Positions 1-12,210 of a stretch of DNA of 64,000 nt are shown one piece after another. The DNA comes from QHWK01 sp035259385. GTDB taxonomy: Bacteria; Acidobacteriota; Vicinamibacteria; Vicinamibacterales; CAVVIG01. Below the pieces are notes generated by a model. It was not told where the DNA came from, searched no databases, and saw only the letters and a program-made list of their open reading frames with translations. Made by a program: the position numbers and the translations under genes. Location: NCBI GenBank assembly GCA_035259385.1, contig DATFWL010000433.1, forward strand, positions 1-64,000, given 5' to 3'. Position 1 is the stretch's first letter. The number at the start of each line of letters is the position of its first letter.

Positions 1-561
1 GTAGCGGAACTTCGGCGTCAGGAACCAGCCGCTGAACGGCGCGAAGAACTTCGCGAGCTGGATGTCCTGGCGCCGCTGCACCGTCTTGGTGTTGCCGAAG
101 GCGTCCGTGTAGGTCTCGTCGATGTTGCGCTGATTGAGATAGCGGACGTAGCTGAAGAGGCGCAGGTACATCTCGCCCTTCTCGCCGGTGAAGAGCAGGA
201 AGCCGCCGTTCGGGACGTAATCAGGAGCCTTCTGCCGCTGCTGCTGGACCTGCTGGAGAAGCTGCCCGGCGGCAAACGCGCCGGAGCAGCCGTCCGACAC
301 CCAGATGCCGTTCTTGTCGTAACCCCACGACTCGCCGAGGAGACACGGCGCCTTGCCGGTCGAACGCACCAGCGCGACGCCGGCGGAGGTGTCCGCGGCG
401 CACAGGATGCGTTCGCCGGGCTGCGACGTGCAGAGGATGATCCCCTGCGGCGCCGCAGGCTGCGTCTGATCGGGTGTCTGTCCGCCGGCGAGCGTCGGGA
501 CAGCGAGGGCCATGAGGATAGCCACGGCGGCGGCCGCCGCCCGTGGGATCGACAACGACAT
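1..561 (-). CDS. DUF3011-containing outer-membrane porin, partial (C-terminus beyond window)
   Basis: The frame reads 187 codons from ATG at 561 to the window edge, so only the N-terminal part is present. Residues 1-27 form a signal peptide with an Ala-rich hydrophobic core. Residues about 42-100 match the DUF3011 (lectin-like) pattern: a Cys pair at 44/54, then a ESWGYDKNGIWVSDGC segment. From about residue 118 the alternating aromatic and charged pattern (FLLFTGEKGEMYLRLFSYVR) looks like the start of a beta-barrel of the phosphate-selective porin O/P type. The family call for the barrel is inferred from this short stretch. A possible sigma54 element lies only a few bases upstream of the start, so the true start or the promoter assignment may be wrong. 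Confidence 0.7.
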   Translation of the reverse strand, partial: MSLSIPRAAAAAVAILMALAVPTLAGGQTPDQTQPAAPQGIILCTSQPGERILCAADTSAGVALVRSTGKAPCLLGESWGYDKNGIWVSDGCSGAFAAGQLLQQVQQQRQKAPDYVPNGGFLLFTGEKGEMYLRLFSYVRYLNQRNIDETYTDAFGNTKTVQRRQDIQLAKFFAPFSGWFLTPKFRY

Positions 562-575
562 GTACGCGGTCTTAC

Positions 576-591
576 CGCACGCGCTGTGCCA
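576..591 (-). promoter_or_regulatory. Weak sigma54-like -24/-12 element
   Basis: On the minus strand the bases read TGGCACAGCGCGTGCG, with GG and GC ten bases apart and a good TGGCAC half, but GTGC instead of TTGC. The predicted start of transcription would be only about 4 bases before the ATG at 561. No inverted repeat of the kind seen near the other sigma54 sites is found at the expected spacing. Treat as a weak candidate. Confidence 0.25.
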
Positions 592-832
592 CGTATGCGG
601 TCGGCCGCTGCCTGCCGGGCCGTACCGGTTTCTCACGCGAACATGGCGCCTCTCGGTGGGCGTCCGGCGACCCACGAAACCGCCGTCCCCCGGATGATCG
701 GAGCAACTCCGAACCATCGGGCGATTGCGTGCCGTTCGCGCCCCTTCGTGCGGGCTTTACGCGCGGATCATGGTTTGCAGTCTGCCTCAGACGGATTCCG
801 CTAATCAGCGATACCTCAAAGGAAGGACACTG

Positions 833-1396
833 ATGAAGAGACTGCTCACGCTCTCGGCGCTCATGCTGCTGGCCGGCATGGGCACGGCCCTGGCCCAGGA
901 CGTTCGCTACAACTTCGACAACACGGCCAATTTCGCCTCGTTCAAGACCTACAAATGGGTCACCATCAAAGGCGCCCAGCAGATGAGCGATCTGGTCGAC
1001 AAGCAAATCAAGACGGCCATGGACGCCGAGCTGGCGAAGAAGGGCCTCACCAAGACGGATGCCGACAGCGCGGACCTCTACATCGGCTATCAGGCCGCCG
1101 TTGGCCAGGAGAAGGAGTACACGTCGTTCGACACCGGCTGGGGCTATGGACCAGGGTATGGCCGCGGCTGGTACGGCGGCGGCGGCGGGATGACCACGGG
1201 CACGACGTCGACGATCTACGTCGGCCAGCTCGCGCTCGACATGTACAGCCCGCAGCCGAAGGCGCTGGTCTGGCGCGGTGTGGCGAGCAAGACGATCGAC
1301 CCGGAGGCGAAGCCGGAGAAGCAGCAGAAGAACCTGGCGAAGGCCGTCCAGAAAATGCTGAAGAACTATCCGCCGCCGGTGAAGAAAACCTCCTAG
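833..1396 (+). CDS. DUF4136 domain secreted protein
   Basis: This encodes a 187-residue exported protein. The start at 833 is preceded by a strong ribosome site (AAAGGAAGG) and begins with a signal peptide ending ALAQD at about residue 23; an upstream in-frame start would precede that signal. The mature part (VRYNFDNTANFASFKTYKWV onwards) matches the DUF4136 family, usually envelope-associated proteins of unknown function. A Gly/Tyr-rich segment sits at about residues 104-122. The family often has a lipobox Cys; none is present here. It converges on xfp, and the stop codon TAG is the first three bases of a heptad repeat. Confidence 0.85.
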   Translation: MKRLLTLSALMLLAGMGTALAQDVRYNFDNTANFASFKTYKWVTIKGAQQMSDLVDKQIKTAMDAELAKKGLTKTDADSADLYIGYQAAVGQEKEYTSFDTGWGYGPGYGRGWYGGGGGMTTGTTSTIYVGQLALDMYSPQPKALVWRGVASKTIDPEAKPEKQQKNLAKAVQKMLKNYPPPVKKTS

Positions 1397-1461
1397 GGGC
1401 TGGGGGCTGGGGGCTAGCTGCAATCGAGTGTGACAGCTGGCCCCTGAGCCCCGAGCCCCTA
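1394..1461. repeat. Inverted heptad repeat at two convergent stop codons
   Basis: On the plus strand the repeat TAGGGGCTGGGGGCT starts at the TAG stop of the DUF4136 gene (1394). On the minus strand TAGGGGCTCGGGGCT starts at the TAG stop of xfp (1461). The two arms face each other across a spacer of about 20 bases and could form a hairpin that ends transcription of both convergent genes. The same unit recurs at 37551-37581. Confidence 0.8.
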
Positions 1462-3870
1462 ATACGGCCACACCCAATTCGTGATCTCGGGGCGGTCCCT
1501 GCCCTCCTCGTGCGCGTACCGCAGGTTGTCGAGGATTGCGTTCTTCATCTCCTCTTTCAGGTGCGAGCAGCGGCTTCGCAGCCGCGGCACGCGATCGATC
1601 ACGTCCATCACCAGGTTGAACCGCGACGCATCGTTCAGGATCGACAGCTCCAGCGGCGTATTGATGTTGCCCTTCTCCTTGTAACCGCGCACGTGCAGGT
1701 TCTCGTGGCCCTTGAACCGGTAGGCCAGCCGGTGAATCAGCCACGGGTAGCCATGGAAGTTGAAGATGATCGGCCGGTCGGTCGTGAACAGGCTGTCGAA
1801 GTCCTGCGCGGTCGACCCGTGCGGATGCTCCGAAGCGGGCTGGAGCCGGAACAGATCGACGACGTTGACGAACCGCAGCTTCAGGTCGGGCACGCGCTCG
1901 CGCAGGATCGCCGCCGCCGCCAGCGCCTCCATCGTCGCGACGTCGCCGCAGCAGGCCAGCACGACGTCGGGCTCCTCGCCCGCATCGGTGCTCGCCCGCG
2001 CCCAGATGCCGACGCCCTTGGCGCAGTGGACCACCGCCTCATCGATCGTCGTGAACTGCAGGTGCTTCTGCTTGTCGGCCACGATCACGTTGATGCAGTC
2101 GGTGCTGCGCAGGCAGTGATCCGCGACCGCGAGCAGGGTGTTCGCATCGGGCGGCAGATAGACGCGGACGACCGACGGCGCCTTGTTGGCGACGAGATCG
2201 ATGAAGCCCGGATCCTGATGCGAGAAGCCGTTGTGATCCTGGCGCCACACCGTGGACGAGAGCAGGATGTTCTGCGACGCGACCGACGCCCGCCAATGCA
2301 CGTGGTTCTTCGAGATGTCCAGCCACTTGGCGTGCTGGTTGAACATCGAGTCGAAGACGTGCGCGAACGCTTCGTAGGTGTGGAAGAAGCCGTGCCGGCC
2401 GGTCAGGAGGTAGCCTTCCAGCCATCCGACCAGCGTGTGCTCGGACAGCATCTCCATGACGCGGCCGTCGGCGGCGAGCTCGCCGCCGTCGGCGTCCTCG
2501 GGTAGCAGATCCGCGAGCCACGTTTTCTTGCTCGCCTCGTACACGGCCTGCAGCCGGTTCGACGCCGTCTCGTCCGGACCGAACACGCGGAAGTTGGTCG
2601 GGTTGTTCTCGAGCACGTCGCGCAGGAACGCGCCGAGCGGTCGCGTGTTCTCGTGCTCGATGGAGCCGCGGGTCGGCACGGCGACCGCGTAGTCACGAAA
2701 ATCCGGGAGCTTGAGATCCTTGCGGAGCAGCCCGCCATTGGCGTGCGGGTTCGCGCTCATCCGCCGGCTGCCCTTCGGCGCCAGCGCTTTCAGGTCCGCG
2801 CGCAGCGTGCCCTGGTCGTCGAACAGTTCCTCGGGCTTGTAGCTCCGCAGCCACTGCTCGAGGAGTGCGAGGCTTGCCGGATTGTCGCGCACGTCGGAGA
2901 ACGGCACCTGATGAGAGCGCCACGACCCTTCGGTCTTGTGTCCCTTGATCTCCTTCGGCCCCGTCCATCCTTTCGGCGTGCGCAGCACGATCATCGGCCA
3001 GCGCGGGCGGTACGGCTCGTTCGACGTGCGCGCGCGCTTCTGGTGCGCGCGAATCTCCGCGATCGCGGTCTCCAGCGTCGCGGCGAGCTGCTGATGGACA
3101 CGAGCCGGATCGTCGCCTTCGACGAAGTACGGTGTGTAGCCGTACCCGACGAACAGCCCCTCGAGCTCCACGCGGCTGATGCGGGCGAGGATCGTCGGGT
3201 TCGCGATCTTGTAGCCGTTCAGATTGAGAATCGGGAGCACCGCGCCGTCGCGGATCGGGTTGAGGAACTTGTTGGAGTGCCACGAGGTTGCGAGCGGTCC
3301 TGTTTCGGCCTCGCCGTCACCGACCACGCACGCGACGATCAGATCGGGATTGTCGAGCGCCATCCCGTACGCGTGAGACAGGCTGTAACCGAGTTCGCCT
3401 CCTTCGTGGATCGAGCCGGGAGTCTCGGGCGTGACGTGGCTGCCGATGTGACCGGGAAACGAGAACTGCTTGAAGAACTTCTGCAGGCCCTCGGCGTCTT
3501 CGCTCTTGTCTGGATACACCTCCGAGTAGGTGCCCTCGAGATACGCGGGCCCGAGCACGCCAGGCGCGCCGTGGCCGGGGCCAGCAACGAAGATCATGTT
3601 GAGATCGTGAGCCACGATCAGCCGGTTGAGATGGATCCAGACCAGCGAGAGCGCGGGGCTCGCGCCCCAGTGCCCGAGCAGGCGGTGCTTGACGTGGTCG
3701 GTGGTCAGCGGCTCCTTCAGCAGCGGGTTGTCCCTGAGGTAGATCATCCCGACAGACAGGTAGTTGCATGCGCGCCAGTACGCGTCGACGTGCGTCAGTT
3801 CCTCGGAAGAGAGCGGCTGGCGATCGACGTCGGTCAGCGGCACGTCTCGTGTCGATAGCGTGTTCGCCAC
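1459..3870 (-). CDS. xfp: Xylulose-5-phosphate/fructose-6-phosphate phosphoketolase
   Basis: A ThDP enzyme of 803 residues, the usual length. It splits xylulose-5-P (or fructose-6-P) with phosphate into acetyl phosphate plus glyceraldehyde-3-P (or erythrose-4-P). Seen are the N-terminal GPGHGAPGVLGPAYLEG segment, the ThDP-binding GDGEAETGPLATSWHSNKFL segment, and RVFGPDETASNRL typical of the C-terminal half. It starts at GTG 3870 with AAGGAGA upstream and lies 12 bases after glgX, so it is the last gene of a glgP-glgX-xfp operon. The context suggests that glycogen-derived hexose phosphate is sent to acetyl phosphate. No phosphotransacetylase or acetate kinase is in the window. Confidence 0.95.
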   Translation of the reverse strand: MANTLSTRDVPLTDVDRQPLSSEELTHVDAYWRACNYLSVGMIYLRDNPLLKEPLTTDHVKHRLLGHWGASPALSLVWIHLNRLIVAHDLNMIFVAGPGHGAPGVLGPAYLEGTYSEVYPDKSEDAEGLQKFFKQFSFPGHIGSHVTPETPGSIHEGGELGYSLSHAYGMALDNPDLIVACVVGDGEAETGPLATSWHSNKFLNPIRDGAVLPILNLNGYKIANPTILARISRVELEGLFVGYGYTPYFVEGDDPARVHQQLAATLETAIAEIRAHQKRARTSNEPYRPRWPMIVLRTPKGWTGPKEIKGHKTEGSWRSHQVPFSDVRDNPASLALLEQWLRSYKPEELFDDQGTLRADLKALAPKGSRRMSANPHANGGLLRKDLKLPDFRDYAVAVPTRGSIEHENTRPLGAFLRDVLENNPTNFRVFGPDETASNRLQAVYEASKKTWLADLLPEDADGGELAADGRVMEMLSEHTLVGWLEGYLLTGRHGFFHTYEAFAHVFDSMFNQHAKWLDISKNHVHWRASVASQNILLSSTVWRQDHNGFSHQDPGFIDLVANKAPSVVRVYLPPDANTLLAVADHCLRSTDCINVIVADKQKHLQFTTIDEAVVHCAKGVGIWARASTDAGEEPDVVLACCGDVATMEALAAAAILRERVPDLKLRFVNVVDLFRLQPASEHPHGSTAQDFDSLFTTDRPIIFNFHGYPWLIHRLAYRFKGHENLHVRGYKEKGNINTPLELSILNDASRFNLVMDVIDRVPRLRSRCSHLKEEMKNAILDNLRYAHEEGRDRPEITNWVWPY

Positions 3871-3882
3871 GGCAGGTTCTCC

Positions 3883-8522
<4,640 letters not shown>

Positions 8523-8603
8523 AAGCTCACCTCGGATGGCGGAAGCGTCAACTGCGATCGGTACCTGTCGGGCGGCGGCATCGCGAGAGGTGCACGGGCG
8601 CCC

Positions 8604-9410
8604 TCAGAACACGATGCCAAAGCCGACGATCGGACCGTGCAGCGTCTGCGAGCTGATGAGGGTCCGCTGGAAGGATCCGATGCTGACGTCAGCGACCGTC
8701 AGCTTATAGTAAAGGAACGTGTAACCGAGTCGAATCTCGGTATGCGGGATGACGCGCCAACCGGCGTGGAACTCTGCCGAGGTATCGACGTCAGTGCCGA
8801 CGCCGAAACCGCCGCCCTGAAAGTTCGCGTCGAAGATCCAGTTTCCGGTGCGCTGCCGCCACTCCAGGCCGACCATCGGATCGTAAAAGACCGGCTCGGT
8901 GCTGCCCGAGAGGTCTCGTCCCAGGATCGGCACGTTCAAGGTCGTCTCGAGGCGGATCGAGATGCGGCGGAAGCCGCCGGTCGCGAACAGCCCGTCGAAC
9001 ACCCGCACGCCGCCCCGCACGTTGAAGACTCTCGCCCTGGTGTCGAGGCTGAATCGCGGTGACTCGCGGCTTGCGTCGAGGTCAGCCCAGTCGCCGCGAA
9101 ACTCGCCGAACCATCGGTCCCCGCGGAGCGTGAGACCGGCCATGTACGCGCTGTTCAGTGATGTGCTGGACGTCGCGGTTTGCTCGCCGCCTTCACCGCC
9201 ACTACCGCCGCCGCCGCCCGGCAGCGACGGCAGATCCACCTCCGCACCGAAGATTGGCGCCTGGACGAGGATGGGGTACAGAACCACCTCGAACGGCTCG
9301 GTCTTCGATGACGATGATGCCTGATCGTCAGCTGCGAGCACACGGTCGGCCGCGACGAGAACGAAGGCAGCGGCGCACAGGGTCAGCAACGGAATGGAGT
9401 TGTGTTTCAT
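8604..9410 (-). CDS. Outer-membrane beta-barrel protein of unknown function
   Basis: A protein of 268 residues with a signal peptide (cleavage near VLAADD), a Gly/Glu-rich linker at about residues 64-80, then alternating strands (RWFGEFRGDWADL, RLGYTFLYYKLTV) and a terminal Phe (VGFGIVF), the usual signature for barrel insertion. I do not recognise a named family. ATG at 9410 was chosen over GTG at 9413. It lies 28 bases after the next upstream gene, so both are probably one transcript. Confidence 0.7.
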   Translation of the reverse strand: MKHNSIPLLTLCAAAFVLVAADRVLAADDQASSSSKTEPFEVVLYPILVQAPIFGAEVDLPSLPGGGGGSGGEGGEQTATSSTSLNSAYMAGLTLRGDRWFGEFRGDWADLDASRESPRFSLDTRARVFNVRGGVRVFDGLFATGGFRRISIRLETTLNVPILGRDLSGSTEPVFYDPMVGLEWRQRTGNWIFDANFQGGGFGVGTDVDTSAEFHAGWRVIPHTEIRLGYTFLYYKLTVADVSIGSFQRTLISSQTLHGPIVGFGIVF

Positions 9411-9438
9411 CACGATCCGCCGGTTGTTTGATACGCCG

Positions 9439-9993
9439 TCACTTCGACGGCGGGGCGATCGTCAGCTGCACCGGCGCCGCCGCGAAGTCGTCGAGGACGA
9501 TGCCGTCCGGCGCCGGCTTCACGCGGGCTGCCCCCGACATCGTTCCGGTTCCGGTCCCGCGCGCGTCGAGCAGCAGATCCACGACCGTGAGCTCGTATCC
9601 GGCGCGCGACTTCGTCTCGTCAGCGGTGAGGAAGAACAGCGGCTTGCTCGCCGCGACCACCAGACGCGTGCGATCGTCCACCTTCGTTTCCCACGCGTAC
9701 TGCACCTTGACCTCGCGGTTCTGTGTGGCGATCGTGCCGATCGTCGGCAGCGGCCGCAGCGCGTTCATGAACCCCTGATAGCCGTTGTATTTCAGCCCGT
9801 CGAGCACGCGAGTGCGCCTCGACGGCTCCATGAGGCGATCGATCTTGATTGTCACGGTCGAGCTGACGCTGGTCTCACCGCTCTTGGCCTGCGCCTGCGC
9901 GATCAACGTCCGTGGATATCCACCGGGCGACTGCGCGAGGGCGCCGATACACAGAATTGACAGTGACGCCGTGAGCGCGAGCCACCGTTGCAT
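9439..9993 (-). CDS. Secreted protein of unknown function
   Basis: A 184-residue protein starting at ATG 9993, where a signal peptide (MQRWLALTASLSILCIGALA) begins. The mature part holds no motif I recognise; it looks like an all-beta periplasmic protein (KVQYAWETKVDDRTRLVVAA). Proteins of this look are common as conserved unknowns in Acidobacteriota. It precedes the barrel gene at 8604-9410. Confidence 0.65.
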   Translation of the reverse strand: MQRWLALTASLSILCIGALAQSPGGYPRTLIAQAQAKSGETSVSSTVTIKIDRLMEPSRRTRVLDGLKYNGYQGFMNALRPLPTIGTIATQNREVKVQYAWETKVDDRTRLVVAASKPLFFLTADETKSRAGYELTVVDLLLDARGTGTGTMSGAARVKPAPDGIVLDDFAAAPVQLTIAPPSK

Positions 9994-10263
9994 GGAACCC
10001 GTAGGCTGGGGCGACACCCGGTCCGATCGTTCGCGACTGCTCATTGCGCCGCTGGTGACAGCAATCCCGCTGCCCGGGAGGCACCAGGGACCGTTACGGG
10101 CGATCGCGAGGTTCGTCGCGGGATTTCGCTGTGCGCTGCGCCCGCCGACGATATGTCGCAGTCGCCAGCCGACGTCGGGGCTCCGCCTTTTCGGAGGCGC
10201 TCTGAGATATCGGGGCGGCCGGTGAAGCCGGCGGCGGCCGGGTCGAGAGCACCCGGGCGGCGG

Positions 10264-10362
10264 TCACCGCATCTTCGAGACGTACGGACGTCCGGCACAG
10301 GCTTCGTGCCGATCGAGAATGTCCTGGCTGTCGTCAACCAGCAGGACGCTGATCGAGCGTGG
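10264..10362 (-). pseudogene. Remnant of a response-regulator receiver domain
   Basis: Directly after the kinase stop codon, and in the same frame, the minus strand reads ISVLLVDDSQDILDR, the typical first strand and acidic pair of a receiver domain. It then runs about 15 more codons to a stop at 10264. An ATG overlapping the kinase stop (10366-10364) is out of frame with this segment by one base, and no DNA-binding domain follows. It looks like a NarL/FixJ-type partner regulator that was frameshifted and mostly lost. Confidence 0.4.
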
Positions 10363-12171
10363 TCATACCGCGGTGCTCGTCGTTTGCAGCGCAGCCAGCG
10401 ACACGGTGACCTCCACCTCAGTGCCGCTGCCGCGCCTGGATCGAATTCGCAGCTCGGCTCCCACCTGCTCGGCCCGCTCGCTCATGCTGATCAATCCAAG
10501 GCCGGGGTGCGCTGCATCGACGTCGAACCCGACGCCGTTGTCGGTGACGGTCAGGACGAGCGTGTCCGGACCGCCGATCAGCCGAATCGCCACTTCGCGG
10601 GCGCGACTGTGCGCGACGGCGTTTCGCACCGACTCCTGCGCGATGCGGAACAGACACAGCGTCAAATCATGCGGCAGCGCGGCCGGCACCTGCTCGTGCG
10701 AGAACGTCACCGCCACGTCTGGCGTCGAGAGCTCGCGCTGCAGGGAGTTGATCGCCGACACGAGCCCCAGCAGCCGCAGGTTCTCGGGATGGAGCCGGTG
10801 CGACAGCGCGTGCACGCTCCGGCTCACCGCATTGGCGTGATCGAGGGCGCCCATGGTCAGGCGTCCGACATCGTCCGCGCCCGCGGCGCGCGTCTGGCTG
10901 AGCAGCTGGAGATCGATCGTCAGCACCGCCATCTGCTGGCTGATGTCGTCGTGCAGTTCCCGCGCAATCCGCGAGCGTTCGCTTTCCTGGGCGTTGAGCA
11001 GTCGCTTCCCGAGATTGCGGATCCGATCATAGCTGACGCGCAGCCTGGCCTGGCTGGCTTGCAGCTGCGTTTCGGCCTGTTGTCGTCTCGAACGCTGCAG
11101 GAGAAGGGCCGCGATCAGCGTCGCCTGCGCGAGCAGAATGGCGACGGCCCCGAGAATGTAGACCTTGTAGCGGTCCCAGATCGAAGGGTCACGGAACCTG
11201 ATCCGGGTTCCGGCGGGGACACGAGCTTCGCTGATCCGCCATCGCCGCAGCTGTCGCCAGTCGACCTGCTTCACGTTCAGGTCGGCCTCCGACACGGGTA
11301 TGCTGTCGGCGCGCTCTCCGTTGAGCACTCTGACTGCGAACGCACCCACCGCCTCGGCCTGCACCACCTGGTCCTTCAGGCTGCCACCGACGATCCCGTG
11401 ATCCATCGCTGAGTCCACCCAGCAGTAGATCGGTGCGTTCGCCCTCGCTGCGAGCCGATCCAGGTATTCCAACGCATTGAACATCTGGTTGGCGCCGTCG
11501 CGTTCGACGATCAGGTAGTAGACGATGGAGTGTTCAGGCAACGACTGGAGCCGTGCCTGGAGCTCCTCGGTCGGGAGACCCGAGAGGTAGGTGACATCGA
11601 GGCGTGGCTCGAAGGCCCGCAGTTGCGTTCGCGCCACGTTCTCGAGCGTCCGGTCGCTGGGGTCGGCGCCGCTGACGACGAAGACGCGGCGAGTGTCCGG
11701 CTGCAGCGCGATCGCCATCTCGACGGTGCCAGTGACGTTCATCGGGGCGGTGATGCCGGTCGAATTCGTGAGTCGAGGCGATGACGAGCGTGCCTCGAAG
11801 AAGACGACCGGCACATCGGGGAACAACAGGTCGCGATACGCGCGAAGGAATTCGAGCGGAGTATCGCCCATCGCGACGACGAGGTCGAAGGCTTTCCCCG
11901 CGTACTTCAGGCGCAGGAAGTCGCGAAACGCACTCTGGTAGTCGATGCTGGAGAACCTGCTCTGGTCGATGAATTCCGAGTAGTAGTCCACGTCGGCGGC
12001 AAGATCGTACTCGAGGATTCTCGGCAGCTCGCGGTCGCCGACGATGGCGATCTGCGCATCCCGCCGCGTCGCATAGAGCGCGAGGACATGCTTCTGCCGA
12101 TCCGGGCCGCTCGCCGCGGTCACGGAGCAGAGGCCGGCGACGATCGCCGCGAACATCAGCGGGCGCACCAT
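10363..12171 (-). CDS. Membrane sensor histidine kinase with ABC-substrate-binding-like sensor
   Basis: A protein of 602 residues. It has a signal sequence, a periplasmic domain of about 320 residues resembling ABC transporter substrate-binding proteins (VVAMGDTPLEFLRAYRDLLF), one transmembrane helix at about 345-367, a short coiled coil, a HisKA_3 domain with ERSRIARELHDDISQQMAVL (phospho-His in RELHD) and an HATPase domain (DNGVGFDVD, GLGLISMSER). This is the NarX/NreB/DegS class, which pairs with LuxR-type regulators. The partner gene expected next door exists only as a remnant. It lies 39 bases after the TonB receptor, so the pair may be co-transcribed. Confidence 0.85.
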   Translation of the reverse strand: MVRPLMFAAIVAGLCSVTAASGPDRQKHVLALYATRRDAQIAIVGDRELPRILEYDLAADVDYYSEFIDQSRFSSIDYQSAFRDFLRLKYAGKAFDLVVAMGDTPLEFLRAYRDLLFPDVPVVFFEARSSSPRLTNSTGITAPMNVTGTVEMAIALQPDTRRVFVVSGADPSDRTLENVARTQLRAFEPRLDVTYLSGLPTEELQARLQSLPEHSIVYYLIVERDGANQMFNALEYLDRLAARANAPIYCWVDSAMDHGIVGGSLKDQVVQAEAVGAFAVRVLNGERADSIPVSEADLNVKQVDWRQLRRWRISEARVPAGTRIRFRDPSIWDRYKVYILGAVAILLAQATLIAALLLQRSRRQQAETQLQASQARLRVSYDRIRNLGKRLLNAQESERSRIARELHDDISQQMAVLTIDLQLLSQTRAAGADDVGRLTMGALDHANAVSRSVHALSHRLHPENLRLLGLVSAINSLQRELSTPDVAVTFSHEQVPAALPHDLTLCLFRIAQESVRNAVAHSRAREVAIRLIGGPDTLVLTVTDNGVGFDVDAAHPGLGLISMSERAEQVGAELRIRSRRGSGTEVEVTVSLAALQTTSTAV

Positions 12172-12210
12172 GGAACTAGAAATAGGTGTGAAGGATATCC
12201 CGCCGGCGCG

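Noticed and set aside
771..786. GG-N10-GC element before the DUF4136 gene
   Set aside because: Only the GG, GC and a few bases match sigma54 consensus, and no inverted repeat lies at the spacing seen elsewhere; expected by chance at this GC content.
10009..10024. GG-N10-GC on the minus strand before the secreted protein at 9439-9993
   Set aside because: Poor match in both halves and too close to the start codon.
10041..10337. Open frame of 98 codons on the minus strand
   Set aside because: Composition is that of a GC-rich shadow (Arg/Pro/Ala-rich), with no ribosome site and no motif; the receiver remnant is in another frame.
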